Notes: generated by a model not told the origin, from the letters alone. Positions 8,478 to 18,713 are shown, numbered from the stretch's first letter. The stretch: DNA of 64,000 bases from G963664115 sp965263045 (GCA_965263045.1 CBDHGK010000041.1:3472001-3536000), one strand, 5' to 3'. Numbers and translations: made by a program.

Positions 8478-10274
8478 ATGAAGCACTTTCGTCGCGTACT
8501 GCCATACCTGCGACCCTACCGGAACCTCGCCTCGACATCAATCGTACTGATTTTCGTCGGTGCCGCAGTCAGCCTACTCATACCATGGCCGCTGAAAATA
8601 CTGGTCGATCATGTCCTTGCGAATCAGCCGCTACCCTGGGGTCTCGATGCCTGGGTCGGTCCGTTTGCCGGCAACCAGAATGCCCTGCTCGCGATAACAG
8701 TGACCGTGGGGTTTCTGATAACGCTCACAGTTCACGGCATCGCGGTGGTCGACGAGTGGATCAACACCAAGCTGGATCAGCGCATGTCACTCGATTTCAG
8801 GACCGATCTGTTTGAGCATTCCCAGAAGCTGTCACTCGGCTTTCACGATCAGATCCGCACCGGTAATCTGATCTTCGCGATCAATTCCCAGGGAGATTCG
8901 GTTTCGCGTCTGATCATGATGGTCCCGCCCGTAGCTCAGAGCGCGCTGAGTCTGACCGGAATGGCGGTTATCTGCTGGAACATGGATCGACAGCTGACGA
9001 TGATCGCACTGGCAAGCGCCCCCCTGCTTTGGGCCACGACCAGCTACTACATGAAGCACGTGCACTCACGCACGATGGACGTGCGCATGATGGAAGAGGA
9101 GTCTCTTTCTATCGTTCACGAAGCGGTGACGATGTTGCGTGTGATCGTCGCATTCGGACGTGAAAAGTTCGAACTTCGCCGGTTTCGCGATCAGGCGGAG
9201 AAAGCGGTGGACGCCCGCGTGGACCTGACGGTTCGACAGGCCCTGTTCACGCTGATTATCAATGCGATCACCGGAGCGGGCACCGCCCTGGTCCTCGGCC
9301 TGGGTTTCTACCACGCAATGCAGGGAGAAATCACGATCGGTGAAATGCTGGTGATCCTGACATATATCAGCATGGTCTACTCGCCGCTGGCGGCAATCAG
9401 CACTACGATCGGGGGTCTCCAGGAAGTGTTAGTTTCGCTGGAAGTCGCATTCGATCTAATGGACACCCGGCCTGAAATCGAAGATGCCCCGGACGCTATC
9501 GAAATCGGCACGACTCAGGGCCACATACAATTTGAGAACGTCCACTTTACCTATGAAGGGCGCTCCGAGACGCTGAAGGGTGTTTCTTTTGAGGCCAAAT
9601 CGGGACAAATCGTGGCCATTGTCGGTCCGACTGGTGCCGGAAAGAGCACTTTGATCAGCCTCATCCCACGGTTTTACGAGCCTCACGACGGGCGAATCCT
9701 CTTGGACGGTCACGACATTCGTGCGCTGAAACTGAGATCCCTCCGAGATCAGGTCAGCCTGGTTCTTCAAGAGCCGCTGCTGTTTTCCGGACCTATAATC
9801 GATAATATTCGATACGGTCGTCCCGATGCCTCGGCGGATGAAGTCATGGATTCTGCGAAGGCGGCCAGCGTTCATGATTTTATTGTGGGACTGCCCGACG
9901 GATACGAAACCGTTATCGGGGAGCGCGGTGCGAAGCTTTCTGGCGGGGAGCGCCAACGCATCGCAGTAGCCCGTGCATTCCTGCGGAACTCTCCATTATT
10001 GATTCTCGACGAGCCCACCTCATCAATTGATACTAAAACCGAAGACGTGATACTGGATGCCCTTGCCCGGTTGATGGTCGGCCGGACGACGTTCATTATC
10101 GCGCACCGCCTGTCCACGATCCGTCGCGCTGATTTCATTCTCGTGCTGGAGAACGGTGAGATCACCGAACACGGCACTGAACAGGAACTCCTCGACCTCA
10201 ACGGCACCTTCAAAAAGCTGCACACGCTCCAATCGGGTGGAGCGAAAGGAATTAGCTTCGACACGCTGGGTTGA
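8478..10274 (+). CDS. ABC exporter, fused permease and ATPase (MsbA/ABCB type)
   Basis: 598 residues, the usual size for a half-transporter. Residues 1 to about 320 hold six predicted membrane segments of an ABC type-1 exporter (for example STSIVLIFVGAAVSLLIPW, then the EEESLSIVHEAVTMLRVIVAFG coupling region). The ATPase follows from about 345: Walker A GPTGAGKST near residue 382, Q-loop VLQEPLLFSG, signature LSGGERQR, Walker B LLILDEPTSSID, and the H-loop histidine in FIIAHRLSTI. A homodimer in the inner membrane would flip or export a lipid-linked product or glycolipid. Its place among glycosyltransferase genes suggests the cargo is the product of this operon. Confidence 0.92.
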   Translation: MKHFRRVLPYLRPYRNLASTSIVLIFVGAAVSLLIPWPLKILVDHVLANQPLPWGLDAWVGPFAGNQNALLAITVTVGFLITLTVHGIAVVDEWINTKLDQRMSLDFRTDLFEHSQKLSLGFHDQIRTGNLIFAINSQGDSVSRLIMMVPPVAQSALSLTGMAVICWNMDRQLTMIALASAPLLWATTSYYMKHVHSRTMDVRMMEEESLSIVHEAVTMLRVIVAFGREKFELRRFRDQAEKAVDARVDLTVRQALFTLIINAITGAGTALVLGLGFYHAMQGEITIGEMLVILTYISMVYSPLAAISTTIGGLQEVLVSLEVAFDLMDTRPEIEDAPDAIEIGTTQGHIQFENVHFTYEGRSETLKGVSFEAKSGQIVAIVGPTGAGKSTLISLIPRFYEPHDGRILLDGHDIRALKLRSLRDQVSLVLQEPLLFSGPIIDNIRYGRPDASADEVMDSAKAASVHDFIVGLPDGYETVIGERGAKLSGGERQRIAVARAFLRNSPLLILDEPTSSIDTKTEDVILDALARLMVGRTTFIIAHRLSTIRRADFILVLENGEITEHGTEQELLDLNGTFKKLHTLQSGGAKGISFDTLG

Positions 10275-10332
10275 GGCAGGGGTTGAGGAACCCTCTGAAC
10301 GCAACCCGTCGACGCGTTCGTAGCCGAAGCTT

Positions 10333-11505
10333 ATGAGTTCACCCCGCAAGAGAATCATCGTACTGGGAATGGCGAGCAAAATTCCGGTCGCTGGCGTGGT
10401 GTGGCAGACCATGCACTACGTGATCGGTTTCCGCCTGCTCGGGCACGACGCGTATTACGTCGAGGAACATGCGCGCACGCCATCTATGTTCATGAAGAAG
10501 GAACAGGATGACGGATCCGGAAAAGCGGCCGCGTTCATCGACAAGATGATGCGGCGCTTTGGCCAGGGCGACCGATGGGCTTTCCACGCCCTCCACGACA
10601 AAGGAGCATATTACGGAATGACCGAAAGCCGTCTCGAGGAGTTATTCGCAACTGCAGATCTCGTGATCAACCTGCACGGCGGAACGACGCCCCTGGCCCA
10701 TCACTACGCGACAGGCAGGCTCGTCTACCTCGAGACCGATCCGGTACAACTGCAGATCGAACTGCACGACAGAGAGCAGGAGGCGATCGATTTCCTTTCC
10801 AAGCACTGCGCGTTCTTCACCTTCGGCGAGAACTATGGGAACCCCGATTGCAAGCTGCCTGTAGCGGACCGATTCGCATTCCTGCCGACCCGCCAGCCGG
10901 TCATCATGGACTTCTGGATTCCCCGAAACAGGGTCATCCGGCCGGTCTTCACGACCATCGGAAACTGGAAGCAGAACTGGCGGGAGGTTCAGTTCGAGGG
11001 CGAGACCTATCACTGGAGCAAGCACTTCGAATTCATGAAGTTCGTGGACTTGCCTCAGCTCACAGATCAATCGTTTGAACTGGCGTTGAGTTCATGTGAA
11101 CCCGACGACCGGGAGATCCTCGAGGCGCGTGGATGGAAGGTTCGACCGGCGCTCGATCTTTCTCTGAACATCGACAGTTACAAGAGCTATATCACCAGTT
11201 CGAAAGGTGAATTTACTGTGGCCAAGGACCAGAACGTCAGGCTCAACACAGGTTGGTTCAGCGATCGGAGCGCCACCTACCTTGCGGCCGGCCGGCCCGT
11301 TATCACGCAGGAAACCGCATTCAGTAACATTCTGCCCACAGGAAAAGGCCTCTTCGGCTTCGATACGATGAACGACATCACCGAAGCAATGGAGTCGATC
11401 AATTCTGACTACGATGCACACAGTCGTGCGGCGAGCACCCTGGCCGGGGACTTTTTCAGCCACGAGGTTGTTCTGAACCGCCTGCTGGAAGACGTCGGCG
11501 TCTGA
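10333..11505 (+). CDS. Glycosyltransferase-like protein, GT-B fold (paralogue of 12833-13990)
   Basis: 390 residues. The N-terminus is a Rossmann-like start (RKRIIVLGMASKIPVAGVVWQ) and the C-terminal half carries KGEFTVAKDQNVRLNTGWFS, DRSATYLAAGRPVITQETAF and a helix-rich end, the arrangement of the donor-binding half of GT-B enzymes (CgeB/GT4-like). The family-defining EX7E-type motif is not obvious, so donor and acceptor cannot be named. The protein is clearly paralogous to 12833-13990, sharing GWFSDRSxxYLAxGRPVxxQ, and the pair flanks a GT2 gene. ATG start 58 bases after the exporter; the next gene follows after 8 bases. Confidence 0.7.
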   Translation: MSSPRKRIIVLGMASKIPVAGVVWQTMHYVIGFRLLGHDAYYVEEHARTPSMFMKKEQDDGSGKAAAFIDKMMRRFGQGDRWAFHALHDKGAYYGMTESRLEELFATADLVINLHGGTTPLAHHYATGRLVYLETDPVQLQIELHDREQEAIDFLSKHCAFFTFGENYGNPDCKLPVADRFAFLPTRQPVIMDFWIPRNRVIRPVFTTIGNWKQNWREVQFEGETYHWSKHFEFMKFVDLPQLTDQSFELALSSCEPDDREILEARGWKVRPALDLSLNIDSYKSYITSSKGEFTVAKDQNVRLNTGWFSDRSATYLAAGRPVITQETAFSNILPTGKGLFGFDTMNDITEAMESINSDYDAHSRAASTLAGDFFSHEVVLNRLLEDVGV

Positions 11506-11513
11506 CACGACTG

Positions 11514-12836
11514 ATGAATACCGAACCCACACCTCCCTCGATCCGACGGCCGCCATTGTTTCCACCCTCGATGATCCTCACCCCCGTAAGACGCAATCCG
11601 CTGGAGTTGCCGATATCCACCGTACGGACCGTACGGGAGAGATCAATCAAATTCGACCGAACCCACCCATCGGAGCCGAATGCGGGGTCGACCCGGGTCA
11701 GCATCGTGATCGTCACCTTCAACAACATCGTTTTCAACAGAATCTGCATTGAAAGCGTCCTGAGTACGGCAGGCTCTCGCAACCCGGAAGTCATTGTCAT
11801 CGACAATGCGTCGGATGACGGCACGCGCGAGTATCTCCGGGGTCTCCTTGAGGTCTGCCCTCTCGTGCGGGTGATTTTCAACGACGACAACCTCGGATTT
11901 GCCCCAGCCGTGAACCAGGGTCTTGCGCTGGCCGAAGGTGAGTTTCTGGTGCTGTTAAATAACGATACGCTGGTGACCGGTGACTGGTTAGACCGCCTCA
12001 TCGCGCATCTCATCGATCCTGAAACCGGGCTGGTGGGGCCTGTGACCAATCGAACGGGAAACGAGGCCCAGATCGAAACTGCTTACGAGACATACGGTGA
12101 TCTCCTGGAGTTCACGGCCTCCCGGTCCGGCAGACACAGAGGCCAGGTATTCGACATTCCGATGGTGGCCATGTTCTGTGCGGCGATGCGCCGGAACGTT
12201 TACGAACAGATAGGACCGCTGGACGAACAGTTCGAAATCGGTTTCTTCGAAGACGACGACTATGCGATGAGAGCCAGAAAAACCGGGTACCGGGTCGTAT
12301 GTGCCGAGGATGTCTTTGTGCACCACTTCGCGCAGGCGTCGTTTGGCCTGCTCGCCGCAGACGGAAGATTTGGAGACGTCTTTCATGGGAATCGACGCCG
12401 CTGGGAGGCGAAGTGGGGACGGGAATGGACTCCGCACCGCCGGCGGTCAAAAACGGGCTACGACAGACTTGTGCAGGAAGTAAAATCGATCGTCGGTCAG
12501 TCCGTACCACCGGGCGCCGTCGTCGCTGTCGTCAGCCACGGCGACTCCCGACTGCTCGAGTTTTCCGGCCGGACCGGCTGGCACTTCCCGCAGAACGATG
12601 AAGGGGAATACGCAGGTCACTACCCGGCTGATGCGGCACAGGCGGAGCGCGAACTGGACGCGCTTCGTTTGAAGGGAGCGGAGTTCCTGGTGATCCCCGA
12701 ACCATCTCTGTGGTGGCTTGACTACTACCAGGAATTTGCGAACTATTTGCATTCATCGAGCGACGATGTCGAGACGCCCAAAGGCGCATGCGTGATCTTC
12801 GACCTCCGAAATACTGCGGACTCGCTTGAATCATGA
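11514..12836 (+). CDS. GT2 family glycosyltransferase
   Basis: 440 residues. After a Pro/Arg-rich leader of about 55 residues comes a standard GT-A domain: RVSIVIVTFNNIVFNRICI, IVIDNASDDGTREYLR, VIFNDDNLGFAPAVNQGL, and FLVLLNNDTLVTGDWLDRL with the NND nucleotide-sugar/metal motif, followed by GFFEDDDYAMRARKTGYRVV. This is the rhamnosyl/WcaA-like group that often builds O-antigen or exopolysaccharide. A further ~100-residue domain (GAEFLVIPEPSLWWLDYY) resembles the C-terminal extension seen on some multidomain GT2 proteins. The stop overlaps the next start by ATGA, so the two are translationally coupled. Confidence 0.88.
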   Translation: MNTEPTPPSIRRPPLFPPSMILTPVRRNPLELPISTVRTVRERSIKFDRTHPSEPNAGSTRVSIVIVTFNNIVFNRICIESVLSTAGSRNPEVIVIDNASDDGTREYLRGLLEVCPLVRVIFNDDNLGFAPAVNQGLALAEGEFLVLLNNDTLVTGDWLDRLIAHLIDPETGLVGPVTNRTGNEAQIETAYETYGDLLEFTASRSGRHRGQVFDIPMVAMFCAAMRRNVYEQIGPLDEQFEIGFFEDDDYAMRARKTGYRVVCAEDVFVHHFAQASFGLLAADGRFGDVFHGNRRRWEAKWGREWTPHRRRSKTGYDRLVQEVKSIVGQSVPPGAVVAVVSHGDSRLLEFSGRTGWHFPQNDEGEYAGHYPADAAQAERELDALRLKGAEFLVIPEPSLWWLDYYQEFANYLHSSSDDVETPKGACVIFDLRNTADSLES

Positions 12837-13990
12837 AAGGCACGGTCGTCGTAGCTGGTTCGTTGGCTCAGAAACCGCGGCGCGGAGGTCACACATGGGT
12901 TGTGCTGCAGTATTTGCTGGGTTTCAGGAGACTCGGGTGGCACGTCCTGTTTCTGGATCGCCTCGAACGCGAAATGTGCGTGGACGCCCGGGGCCGGAGC
13001 TGTCGGGTGGAGGCATCAGTCAACCTGTCCTACTTTCTGGATGTGATGCGGGGCGCCGGGTTCGAAGGATTGTTTTCTCTGGACTACAACAAAGGAGAGA
13101 GACGCTTTGGTCTCGGGCGCGTCGAAGTTCTTGAGCGTATAAGAACGGCTGATTGTCTGCTCAACATCATGGGTTTCCTCGACGATGACGAGATGCTGGG
13201 TGCGGTCACCACCTCTGTCTTTCTCGACATCGACCCGGGATTCTCACACATGTGGCAAGCCCTAGGCCTCGCAGATCTGTTCAGCGGCTATGACAAACAC
13301 GTCAGCGTCGCACAAAACCTTGGGCACGAAGGCTGCTTGATACCCACATGCGATCTGAATTGGATCACGACCGCTCCGCCTGTGGTTCTGGGCCAGTGGC
13401 GTCCGCAGCGGGGCATCGGAACGGGCCACTTTACCACTGTGGGAGCGTGGCGTGGAGCCTATGGGCCGGTTCAATACGATGAACAGACATTCGGCCTGCG
13501 GGTCCACGAGTTTCGGAAATTTGTCGCTTTACCACGGCGCACAGGGCAGGCATTTAGCATCGCGCTTGATATCCACGAAGAGGACGGAACGGACCAGAAT
13601 CTGCTCACTGACAACGGATGGGTGCTGGAGAACCCGGTCGAGGCTGCAGGCGACCCGTGGTCTTATCAGCGATACATTCAGCAATCGAAGGCTGAAATCA
13701 TGATTGCCAAGAACATGTACGTGGGGACAAACAGCGGCTGGTTCAGCGACCGGAGCACTTGCTATCTGGCCAGCGGACGACCGGTTCTGGCTCAAGACAC
13801 GGGATGTCGGGAACACTATCCACACGATGAAGGACTGGTCACCTTCCAATCGCTGGATGAGGCGATATCCGGCGTCGAGTCCATATCAAGCGCCTTTGAA
13901 CGGCACTCAACCCGGGCTCGCGATATCGCCGAAGAGTACTTCGATTCCGACAGAGTCTTGTCGACCCTGATGTACACTTTGGGTTGCTGA
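12833..13990 (+). CDS. Glycosyltransferase-like protein, GT-B fold (paralogue of 10333-11505)
   Basis: 385 residues with ATGA overlap to the preceding GT2 gene. The start GTVVVAGSLAQKPRRGGHTW and the C-terminal block YVGTNSGWFSDRSTCYLASG followed by RPVLAQDTGCREHYPHDEGL parallel the protein at 10333-11505. Both keep a central WRxxYGPVQYDEQTFG/W-type segment and a C-terminal helix ending in a small hydrophobic tail. The two are diverged enough to have different substrates. It presumably acts in the cytoplasm on the same growing glycan; no signal peptide or membrane segment is visible. Confidence 0.7.
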   Translation: MKGTVVVAGSLAQKPRRGGHTWVVLQYLLGFRRLGWHVLFLDRLEREMCVDARGRSCRVEASVNLSYFLDVMRGAGFEGLFSLDYNKGERRFGLGRVEVLERIRTADCLLNIMGFLDDDEMLGAVTTSVFLDIDPGFSHMWQALGLADLFSGYDKHVSVAQNLGHEGCLIPTCDLNWITTAPPVVLGQWRPQRGIGTGHFTTVGAWRGAYGPVQYDEQTFGLRVHEFRKFVALPRRTGQAFSIALDIHEEDGTDQNLLTDNGWVLENPVEAAGDPWSYQRYIQQSKAEIMIAKNMYVGTNSGWFSDRSTCYLASGRPVLAQDTGCREHYPHDEGLVTFQSLDEAISGVESISSAFERHSTRARDIAEEYFDSDRVLSTLMYTLGC

Positions 13991-14002
13991 CGGGAGACAT
14001 CG

Positions 14003-14785
14003 ATGTATTGGGCGAACTCCGGCAGAAGAGTGATCTCGGCGATCCGGAGAGGTGGCCGCAAGCGCGACAAGCGCATACTCATCGTCAACGCCGACGACTT
14101 CGGCCTCAGCGCGGGCGTCAACCGCGGAATCGTCCATGCGCATGAACATGGGGTCGTCACGAGCGCCAGCCTAATGGTTCGAGGAGCCTCGGCACACGAT
14201 GCCGTTGCCCTTTCACGCTCCCATCCAGACCTCAGCGTCGGTATTCACATCGATTTAGGATGCTGGCACTTCCTGGACGGAGAATGGGTCGAACAATACC
14301 ACGTGGTTCCGACCGATGACGCCAATGCCGTGGCCGGGGAAGTCGCCAGTCAGATCGAACGGTTCCGGGCGTTGACCGGGAACGACCCTACGCATCTGGA
14401 CTCGCACCAACATGTGCACAAGAAAGATCCGGCCAGATCGATTCTGCTGAAGGCCGCTCGCAATCTAAACGTTCCCTTGCGCTCGTGCACGCCACAGCTC
14501 AGCTATTGTGGGAGCTACTATGGGCAAACGTCTCACGGTCTTCCGCGGCCCGGCGCGATCACCGTGGAAGCCCTCATGCGAATCCTGGTGTCCCTGCCAC
14601 CGGGCATCACCGAACTGGCGTGCCATCCAGCGTTGGGTACAGACGTCGGAGACGCCATTTATTGCTCCGAGCGGGAGCAGGAACTCCGAAACCTGTGTGA
14701 CCCCAGGGTCGCCACACTCTTGTCGCAGGAAGGCATAGAGATGCAATCATTCGACAACGCCGCTGAGCAATGGTGGAACGACTGA
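14003..14785 (+). CDS. YdjC/ChbG/HpnK-family carbohydrate deacetylase
   Basis: 260 residues. The diagnostic N-terminal motif RILIVNADDFGLSAGVNRGI supplies the metal-binding aspartate, SVGIHIDLG the next histidine, and DSHQHVHKKD near residue 133 the other histidines of the site. Members of this family remove acetyl groups from N-acetylated sugars (diacetylchitobiose, glycolipids such as hopanoid-linked GlcNAc). The late segment ITELACHPALGTD also fits. An Arg/Lys-rich leader of about 25 residues precedes the domain and looks like an extension rather than a signal peptide. SD GGGAGA lies just before the ATG. In this operon it would deacetylate an amino sugar in the glycan. Confidence 0.85.
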   Translation: MYWANSGRRVISAIRRGGRKRDKRILIVNADDFGLSAGVNRGIVHAHEHGVVTSASLMVRGASAHDAVALSRSHPDLSVGIHIDLGCWHFLDGEWVEQYHVVPTDDANAVAGEVASQIERFRALTGNDPTHLDSHQHVHKKDPARSILLKAARNLNVPLRSCTPQLSYCGSYYGQTSHGLPRPGAITVEALMRILVSLPPGITELACHPALGTDVGDAIYCSEREQELRNLCDPRVATLLSQEGIEMQSFDNAAEQWWND

Positions 14786-14789
14786 CCTG

Positions 14790-15335
14790 ATGCATCGATC
14801 GACATCAAGTATTCCGTGTTTGCTGCGGGCGATGACGACCGTGGTGCTGTTGTGTACGGCTAACGTAGCGATAGCCGAAACGCGTCCGCAGGCAGGGGAT
14901 CGCCCTGGGGCCTCGACCATCCGGGTTGAATTGCTTGACGAAACCAACAGCTTCATTCAAGGCGCCCGTGTTTTTCTCACAACGTCTGATGGAGGGGAAA
15001 TCGACGCCACGTACGAGGGAAACGGTGTCTACCTATTTCTGAATGCGGTACCCGGCATTTACATTGGAAGGATCGAAGCTTCCGGTTTTGTGACGTTTGA
15101 GGATGACGTGGTGCTGGTGGAGGGGGAAGACCGTACTGAATCAATCGTTCTGCGAGTCGAACGGGAACGCGAGCAGATTAACGTCGATTCTGACATTCCG
15201 CCCGGTGCGGCGCCCGAATTTCGCGGTGGAGTGCGCATCCTACGCGGGCGGGCGCTGGGGTGGCTCATAAAAACGCAAGGGCCGTTTATGCGTGCGCATC
15301 CTACGCGGGCGGGCGCTGGACAACCTTCCCGATGA
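14790..15335 (+). pseudogene. TonB-dependent receptor, N-terminal part (frame broken by 61-bp duplication)
   Basis: Residues 1-30 are a signal peptide ending AIA. A carboxypeptidase-regulatory-like beta-sandwich follows (STIRVELLDETNSFIQGARV, NGVYLFLNAVPGIYIGRIEA), as in Oar-like receptors of Acidobacteriota and Myxococcota. At GGVRILRGRAL the frame meets a duplicated 28-bp segment plus a 33-bp insert. Translation then runs into unrelated sequence and stops at 15335. Removing 61 bases joins this frame exactly to the frame at 15292-17733, so the two are one gene. As it stands the product would lack the plug and barrel. It lies 4 bases after the deacetylase. Confidence 0.75.
15231..15319 (+). 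repeat. 28-bp direct repeats flanking a 33-bp insert in the receptor gene
   Basis: The 28 bases at 15231-15258 are repeated exactly at 15292-15319. The intervening 33 bases carry CATAAA and TTTATG as a short inverted pair. The unit length is 61, which is not a multiple of three, so the duplication shifts the frame. Deletion of one unit by recombination or slippage would restore a continuous receptor gene. Confidence 0.9.
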
Positions 15336-17733
15336 TCCCAACGCGATGCTCGGGTACTTGCGGCTCCTCGCGCCACGATCCGCTGGACCCTTCGGACCTG
15401 CAATCATTGTCGACGGCTTTCAAGGCGGCGGCTTGCCGCCGAAGTCGTCGATTCGCGAGATCAGGATCAACGACAACCCCTTTGCGGCCGAATACAGTGA
15501 GGTGGGTCTCAGCCGGATCGAGGTCTTGACTCGACCGGGGACGGAGGTATGGCAATCGGCTGTCTATCTGAACTTTAACGACGAAAGTCTCAATTCCCGC
15601 AATACCTTCGCTCCAACGCGCATACCGTTCCAGAACCGTCTCTTCGGTGTAAGCACGAGCGGTCCGGTTATCAGGGACAAGCTCACGTTTTCCTTTGAGG
15701 CGTCGCGCGCTGAACTGGACGACAACGTTATTGTCAACGCCGCGATCGTGGACTCGGCGTTCAGAATCCAGCCGCTCAACGAAGCGTTGCTCAAGCCGAC
15801 CCGGTCAACCAACGGCAGTACAGGTTTCAACTTTCAGATGAGCGAGAACAATACCGTGGTTGCGAAATATCTTTTCTCCGACGGCCACGCTTCGAACGAA
15901 GGTGTCGGTGCGCTTTCGCTCCAGTCGCGGGCTTTTGACTCTTTCAACAGGACTCACACGCTTCAGTTAACCGAAACTGCCATTCTCGGCTCAAGCGCCA
16001 TTAATGAAACGCGATTTCAATACATCGGCAGACGGAATCGGGCCGAAGGGAACGACTCGGTCCCGACGACGAGCGTACCGGGGGCGTTCGAGTCCGGAGG
16101 CTCGGGAGTGGGCCGGTCGATCAGTCGCGGGGACACGGTCAGCTTCCGAAACTATACGACCTGGATTCGGGACAACCACGGGTTCAAAATAGGAGCGGGG
16201 ATGCGCACTGCTCGAGTGGCGTCCCAGCCTTCCGACAATCGGGCCGGCACCTACCTTTTTTCGGGCCGGATTGCTCCCCGCCTTGACGGGAACGACGAAG
16301 TCGCCCTCGATTCGAATGGCCAGTTGATTTTTGAGTCGATCACGAATATCGAAAGCTACCGCCGGACGCTGGTATTCCAGGGGACTGGGCTGAGCCCGGA
16401 TCGCGTGCGCTCGCTGGGCGGTGGCGCCACCCTGTTCTCTCTTTCGACCGAAAGTGACGTGGTCGGGATCCGGCAATACGAATTCGATGCATTCGTGCAG
16501 GACGACTGGAGAGCACGGGAGAGTCTGTCATTCAATTTCGGATTGCGGCTCGAGACACAAAACAACCTGAGTGGTACGAAGGTCGACATAGCCCCGCGAC
16601 TGGGCGTGGCGTGGGAACCCCTCTCCGGCACGGTGTTCCGGGCTGGCTCCGGTGTCTTCTTCGATCGCTTTTCAGAGGACCTGGTTTTGCAGTCAAGCCT
16701 CTCGAACGGTACTTTCCGGAGCCAATTCATTGCTTCCGATGCGGGGGTACTGGCTCACTTCCCCGATCCCGTGCCAATCGAATTTCTGACCGGTTCGTCT
16801 GTGCTTCCTCAAACGGTATGGAATCTGGCCGAATCTCTGCGGGCGCCGTATCAGATCCATTCCTCTTTCAGCATTGAACAGTTGCTGCCTTTTGACTCCG
16901 TTTTAGCCGCGACGTTCACGCACACGCGAGGAGTGCACACCTTGAGGTCCCGGAACCTCAATGCACCGCTTAACGGAATCCGACCGTTTCCGGATCGTGG
17001 GGAAATTTTTCAGTACGAATCGAGTGGAGTCGCGGATCAGAAAGAACTGCTCATCAACACGTCCCACAACTTCAACGAAAGTACGGTCCTGTGGAGTACC
17101 TATACACTGAGCAACACCAGGAACGACACCGACGGGCCGTCGATGTTTCCTGCCGATCCGTACGACCTGAGAAATGAGTACGGCCGGGCAGCGTCCGATG
17201 CGCGTCACACCTTCTATGCGGGAGGTTGGCTCAGTATTTTCGGTGGAATCGAACTGACGCCACTGGTGATGTGGAGGTCCGGTCTTCCGTTCAACATAAC
17301 GACGGGCAGGGACAGCAACGGCGACTCACAGTTCACGGAGCGGCCCGCTCTCGCGAGCGACCTGACCCGGTCCACCGTGATCCGCACACCATTAGGTGCC
17401 TTCGATGTAGATCCGGAACCGGGACAGTCCATTATTGCGAGAAATGCGGGCACCGGGCCATCATTTGCGGTATTCAATCTGCGCCTGATGAAGATGTTCG
17501 AGGTTTCGCCACCTGGTATCGCCGCGGATGGCACAATGAGTTCCAGCCCCCGCATGATGATGCTTGCCGTCCAGGTTCAGAATCTTTTCAATCACACGAA
17601 CCTCGGCGCCCCGATCGGAAACTTGAGTTCACCCTTGTTCGGACAGTCACTTTCAGCGGCCGGCGATTTCGGTTTCGGTAGCAATTCGGCGGGTACTCGA
17701 AGGGTAGAACTCAGCGTCTTCTTTTCATTCTAA
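15292..17733 (+). pseudogene. TonB-dependent receptor, plug and beta-barrel part
   Basis: This is the continuation of the receptor begun at 14790. It starts inside the repeat with RILRGRALDNLPDDPNAM, then the plug domain (FGPAIIVDGFQGGGLPPKSS, IREIRINDNPFAAEYSEVGL, SRIEVLTRPGT) and about 700 residues of amphipathic strands with many Tyr/Phe/Asn, ending SVFFSF. The final aromatic residue is what the outer-membrane assembly machinery recognises. The reconstructed protein would be about 960 residues, normal for Oar-type receptors. Substrate unknown; a glycan-cluster receptor could import oligosaccharide or siderophore, or help display the glycan. The stop TAA overlaps the next ATG as TAATG. Confidence 0.82.
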
Positions 17734-18713
17734 TGTCCGTCACCACGGACGAACTTGCAGCGGGACTCGATGAAGTCTTTGACTCAAAGGTATCAATCCG
17801 TTCCAGAGCCCCGTACGTATATCGATCCAGCTTTGGGCTCGAAGAACTCGATGTGAATCTAGCGGACGGGCGTGCGCTGAACCTGATTTTCAAGGATATC
17901 GGCCGGGAAAGCATGACGGATGAAGCCCGTCGGTTGAAGCCCGTATTTCTGTATGAACCGCTCCGCGAAATTCGGACCTACCAGAACATTCTGGAGGGTT
18001 CAGAGCTCGGCGCGCCGAAGCTTTACGGCGCAATCGTAGACAGCCGGATTCCCAGGTACTGGCTCTTCCTTGAGAAGGTGCCGGGCGTCGAACTCTATCA
18101 GGTGGGAGAGCTGGAGACCTGGCACCAGGTCGTGCGATGGCTGGCAACCTTACACGACCGGTTCTCACCCCGGGCAGCCGATCTGGCGGACACTGTCCCG
18201 TTTGTACGCCATAGTCGCGTCTACTATCGGGTATGGCTCGATCGTGCAGGAGAGCTGCTGAAGAGTCGCGATCTGGAAGCCGTCGAGACAACAGCACGTC
18301 TCATTGACCGCTGCGAGAAGGCCATCGATCGGATCGCGCGTCTACCGGTGACCCTTATTCACGGTGAATTTTACCCGTCGAACATACTGATCGATTCATC
18401 GGGTCCGGAACTACGGGTGTCTGTCGTGGATTGGGAGATGGCGGGAATCGGTTCCGGTCTGATGGATCTGGCGGCCCTGGTTTCCGGTCAATGGTCAGAG
18501 GACGAGAGGAGAACTCTCGTAATGGCCTATTTTTCGGCAAGGCAGGACCTGTCCGGAGACCTCGATCTTCGAAAGGTCACAACCGACCTTGAATGCTGCC
18601 GACTCTACCTTGCCGTCCAGTGGCTCGGTTGGTTCGGAAAGCGTCAACCCTACTGGGAGCATAGACACGACTGGCTCGATGATGTCTTCCAGCTCGCTGA
18701 TCGGATCGTTTAG
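17733..18713 (+). CDS. Aminoglycoside-phosphotransferase-like kinase
   Basis: 326 residues, the normal size for the APH/choline kinase family. The catalytic loop LIHGEFYPSNILID (near residue 209) has the HG(D/E)xxxxN pattern with Glu in place of the usual Asp, and VSVVDWEMAGIGSGLMDLAA carries the metal-binding DWE. The N-lobe lysine is likely in ALNLIFKDIGRES. Such proteins phosphorylate small alcohols, sugars or aminoglycosides; the true substrate is unknown. TAATG overlap with the receptor gene indicates coupling, so it is the last gene of the plus-strand operon. HGE rather than HGD is seen in some active relatives and need not mean inactivity. Confidence 0.82.
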   Translation: MSVTTDELAAGLDEVFDSKVSIRSRAPYVYRSSFGLEELDVNLADGRALNLIFKDIGRESMTDEARRLKPVFLYEPLREIRTYQNILEGSELGAPKLYGAIVDSRIPRYWLFLEKVPGVELYQVGELETWHQVVRWLATLHDRFSPRAADLADTVPFVRHSRVYYRVWLDRAGELLKSRDLEAVETTARLIDRCEKAIDRIARLPVTLIHGEFYPSNILIDSSGPELRVSVVDWEMAGIGSGLMDLAALVSGQWSEDERRTLVMAYFSARQDLSGDLDLRKVTTDLECCRLYLAVQWLGWFGKRQPYWEHRHDWLDDVFQLADRIV

